A DNA stretch of 33,601 bases. It comes from Planctomycetia bacterium. Lineage in GTDB: Bacteria; Planctomycetota; Planctomycetia; Pirellulales; UBA1268. Below the pieces are notes generated by a model. It had not been told where the DNA came from. It made no database searches and saw only the letters and a list, made by a program, of their open reading frames with translations. A program made the translations under genes and the position numbers. Shown here in pieces: positions 33,543 through 33,601 of the stretch. Each line of letters starts with the position of its first letter. The stretch's first letter is position 1. Where the stretch lies: the NCBI GenBank assembly GCA_009924545.1, contig RFRL01000015.1:1-33601 (forward strand). The letters are read 5' to 3'.

Positions 33543-33601
33543 ATGGGGGCTTCCGCGGGCGCGACCCCGGTTGCGGGGTCGGACACGGCGGGCGGATTGG
33601 G
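33543..33601 (+). CDS. possible start of a further gene (partial)
   Basis: An ATG four bases after the previous stop region opens MGASAGATPVAGSDTAGGL and stays open to the window end. The Shine-Dalgarno is weak. An 8-base hairpin (CGACCCCG-GTTG-CGGGGTCG, 33562-33581) lies inside it, so the stretch may instead be a terminator. More sequence is needed to choose. Confidence 0.3.
   Translation, partial: MGASAGATPVAGSDTAGGL

Overview
The window is GC-rich, gene-dense bacterial DNA, most likely from a member of the Planctomycetota. The basis is gene content: a secreted formylglycine-type sulfatase, a spore-coat CotH-like protein, an S46 peptidase carrying a DUF1080 (3-keto-disaccharide hydrolase) domain, a YdjY-like secreted protein, DUF3500, HemQ and WXG100-like genes. 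All of these fit that phylum. No tRNA, rRNA, CRISPR array or recognisable insertion sequence was seen. Lineage is inferred, since no search could be run.

Left part (1-9.3 kb). The first 33 bases hold the start of a divergent minus-strand gene with its own promoter. An intact OPT-family transporter follows, then a small minus-strand membrane protein. Next is a strip of broken genes on the minus strand (2.85-4.83 kb) in which DoxX-like, histidine-phosphatase and DUF3500 remnants run into each other. A TspO/MBR gene, a run of four hairpins plus a short repeat, and a CotH-like gene come after. A molybdopterin oxidoreductase pseudogene ends this part.

Middle part (9.2-22 kb). Two adjacent glycosyltransferases lie on the minus strand and are divergent from a sulfatase. 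A frameshifted HD-like gene follows, with a possible tiny overlapping gene. A large S46 peptidase-DUF1080 fusion is divergent from a YifB-type AAA ATPase, whose promoter contains a GTAC-N4-GTAC dyad. A frameshifted PAP2 phosphatase and a stand-alone receiver protein follow.

Right part (22-33.6 kb). A housekeeping block runs dnaG, rpoD, a C4 zinc-ribbon coiled-coil protein and greA, with hairpins between some of the genes. Convergent to it are the PLP-homeostasis protein YggS and a 606-residue protein of unknown function. A YdjY-like protein and HemQ (coproheme decarboxylase) converge next. The right edge opens a three-gene cluster of short helical proteins, two of them WXG100-like, which may be the start of a type VII-like secretion locus continuing beyond the window.

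The main overall oddity is the distribution of damage. About nine single-base frameshifts plus several deletions fall in only a handful of accessory genes, while roughly 25 kb of other coding sequence is uninterrupted.
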